A DNA stretch of 14,311 nucleotides from JBNKEI01 sp050288705 (lineage in GTDB: Bacteria; Myxococcota; Myxococcia; Myxococcales; UBA5297): assembly GCA_050288705.1 (NCBI GenBank), contig JBNKEI010000088.1:1-14311 (forward strand), written 5' to 3'. The notes beneath the pieces are model-generated. The model ran no database searches, had not been told where the DNA came from, and worked only from the letters and a program-made list of their open reading frames with translations. Positions 13,526 to 14,311 of this stretch are shown piece after piece. A program made the translations under genes and the position numbers. Positions within the stretch are counted from its first letter, which is position 1. The number at the start of each line of letters is the position of its first letter.

Positions 13526-13888
13526 TTATTGGATATTTGCGCTCGTTGTCAGATATATTTTGAAGATAGGACCAGGTGTTTTTTTTGAAGTGAATTGAAG
13601 ACAAATTTTATGATTCATTGAACACATGATGGCATACCGTTGCATGTTAGAATTATTTTTGCTCGCTCTCTCGCTTGAGCAGCAGGCAAAAAGGTATCTC
13701 ATTCGTAATGTAATAAAAAACGGCTGCATGTACGCAACCAATCGATCTTTAGCGTTACCAAAAAAGAGCCTCACTGGTTCCGGGCTAGGGTGTAGAAATA
13801 CATGGTTCGCTACAGTAGAAAGATTTCCCAGTTTTCGGCACCGTAGACTGAAGAGAACCGGGCTCTGTCGTATTAAAATTTTGGCCAT
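13526..13888 (-). CDS. Doubtful hypothetical ORF
   Basis: This is a 120-codon frame with no recognised domain, no clear ribosome site and an unusual mix of Arg, Phe and Cys. A 103-codon plus-strand frame (13626-13937) overlaps most of it, and neither looks better than the other. PSPEPVRLFFGNAKDRLVAY is the most protein-like part. It may be a fragment of a decayed gene or chance. Confidence 0.2.
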   Translation of the reverse strand: MAKILIRQSPVLFSLRCRKLGNLSTVANHVFLHPSPEPVRLFFGNAKDRLVAYMQPFFITLRMRYLFACCSSERASKNNSNMQRYAIMCSMNHKICLQFTSKKTPGPIFKIYLTTSANIQ

Positions 13889-14185
13889 ACTTGCAGTGAA
13901 TTTTTATTATTATCCACAAGATAAACGATTATATTAAATAAACTAAGATCTTGATTTTATTATATTTACACCAAGTAATATATTTGACCTAAAGTAAAAT
14001 TTAACTCTGTGTCAATTAATGCGACGGAACCAAAAAAAGTGTTTTCTCACTTTGAGTGGCAATAGAACCATCGAATTCATGAAAATTCGCTGAATTTCCC
14101 GATTTTTCTATCCCAGGGGACCTATATTCTATTTAGGGTCCTATAAGATGTCTTATGTAAAGTTGGTAGGACTTAAAGTAAATCA

Positions 14186-14209
14186 TTAATCCGTAGCCAG
14201 CCGGATTAA
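14186..14209 (-). terminator. Hairpin beyond the right-edge gene
   Basis: TTAATCCG and CGGATTAA form a perfect 8-bp stem with an 8-base loop. It begins 21 bases past the stop codon of the reading frame that enters from the right edge and is followed on the minus strand by TGATTTACTTT. Its place suits a terminator, although the U-tract is interrupted. Confidence 0.4.
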
Positions 14210-14230
14210 CCATCCTGGAGTTGCGCTTCT

Positions 14231-14311
14231 TCAGAAAATTTCTTCGCTTGCTGGATCAAGCGGAATTTGCTTCCCTGTAGTCAGTTTAAGATTAAATTTG
14301 ACACGAGCATA
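14231..14311 (-). CDS. Possible 3' end of a gene entering from the right edge
   Basis: One minus-strand frame is open from the edge for 26 codons (YARVKFNLKLTTGKQIPLDP, then ASEEIF) and ends in TGA at 14231-14233. The residue mix looks like real protein, and a terminator-like hairpin follows 21 bases later. It is too short for a family call. Confidence 0.35.
   Translation of the reverse strand, partial: YARVKFNLKLTTGKQIPLDPASEEIF

Larger units (their letters stand above)
13292..14230. other. Long, largely non-coding AT-rich region
   Basis: These 939 bases hold the leader of the single-domain AidA gene, a four-codon reading frame with an ideal ribosome site (13411-13440), and one doubtful ORF (13526-13888, minus). 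A very AT-rich stretch follows at about 13885-14020, with one perfect DnaA-box sequence TTATCCACA at 13910-13918. GGACC/GGTCC repeats lie around 14120-14142, and a hairpin at 14186-14209. I recognise no RNA gene. Confidence 0.55.

Overview
The window reads as accessory chromosome from a proteobacterium, most likely a gammaproteobacterium. The grounds are family resemblance only: an OsmC peroxidase, a VapB-type antitoxin remnant, a YhcG (DUF1016) nuclease remnant, AidA/PixA inclusion-body proteins and an RsmB-type methyltransferase. No rRNA or tRNA gene and no CRISPR array was seen. Most of the sequence is moderately AT-rich. One block, about 6841-9857, is clearly GC-rich: hand counts give 39 of 60 G+C at 7201-7260 against 22 of 60 at 10321-10380.

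Left part (1-5753). A frameshifted and truncated vapB antitoxin gene lies next to a palindromic 'RESGNP'-type repeat (111-371). An Smr-domain protein (506-1177, minus) diverges from a lipoprotein with Ig-like domains (1214-2128, plus). An osmC gene (2261-2674, minus) faces the lipoprotein across a hairpin. A 548-base gap follows (2786-3333, or 659 bases from the osmC start). It holds a 117-bp near-copy of the interior of the lipoprotein gene. Next come an unrecognised helical protein (3334-4278), a clear intrinsic terminator (4323-4350) and an RsmB-like 16S rRNA m5C methyltransferase (4413-5753), all on the minus strand.

Middle part (5814-9861). A Ser/Pro-rich protein of unknown role (5814-6596) is followed by the GC-rich block, which I read as one transferred operon on the minus strand: DUF5320 protein, then a 741-aa fusion, then an FmdB-type zinc ribbon. 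The fusion joins a NifX/MTH1175-like domain to two complete MinD-type P-loop ATPases. Each ATPase carries its own inserted eight-cysteine ferredoxin module. These parts are normally separate neighbouring genes in anaerobic bacteria and archaea. The operon appears to have one sigma70-like promoter. An 18-bp inverted repeat resembling ArsR/SmtB operators overlaps the -35/-10 spacer, and the stop codon of the upstream methyltransferase falls inside the -35 box. This fused metal/Fe-S ATPase operon is the most unusual system in the window.

Right part (9858-14311). This holds a class I SAM methyltransferase (9858-10655), a 326-base gap rich in inverted repeats, the C-terminal stub of a YhcG-family nuclease (10982-11302), a short reading frame with a strong Shine-Dalgarno sequence but ATC where a start codon is expected, and two AidA/PixA genes. 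One AidA/PixA gene is a tandem two-domain protein (11585-12658) and the other a single domain (12770-13291). The last kilobase is mostly non-coding and very AT-rich, with one doubtful ORF. The 3' end of a gene probably enters from the right edge. Remnants of a toxin-antitoxin locus, a nuclease and a duplicated gene fragment in one window suggest a region of repeated gain and decay.
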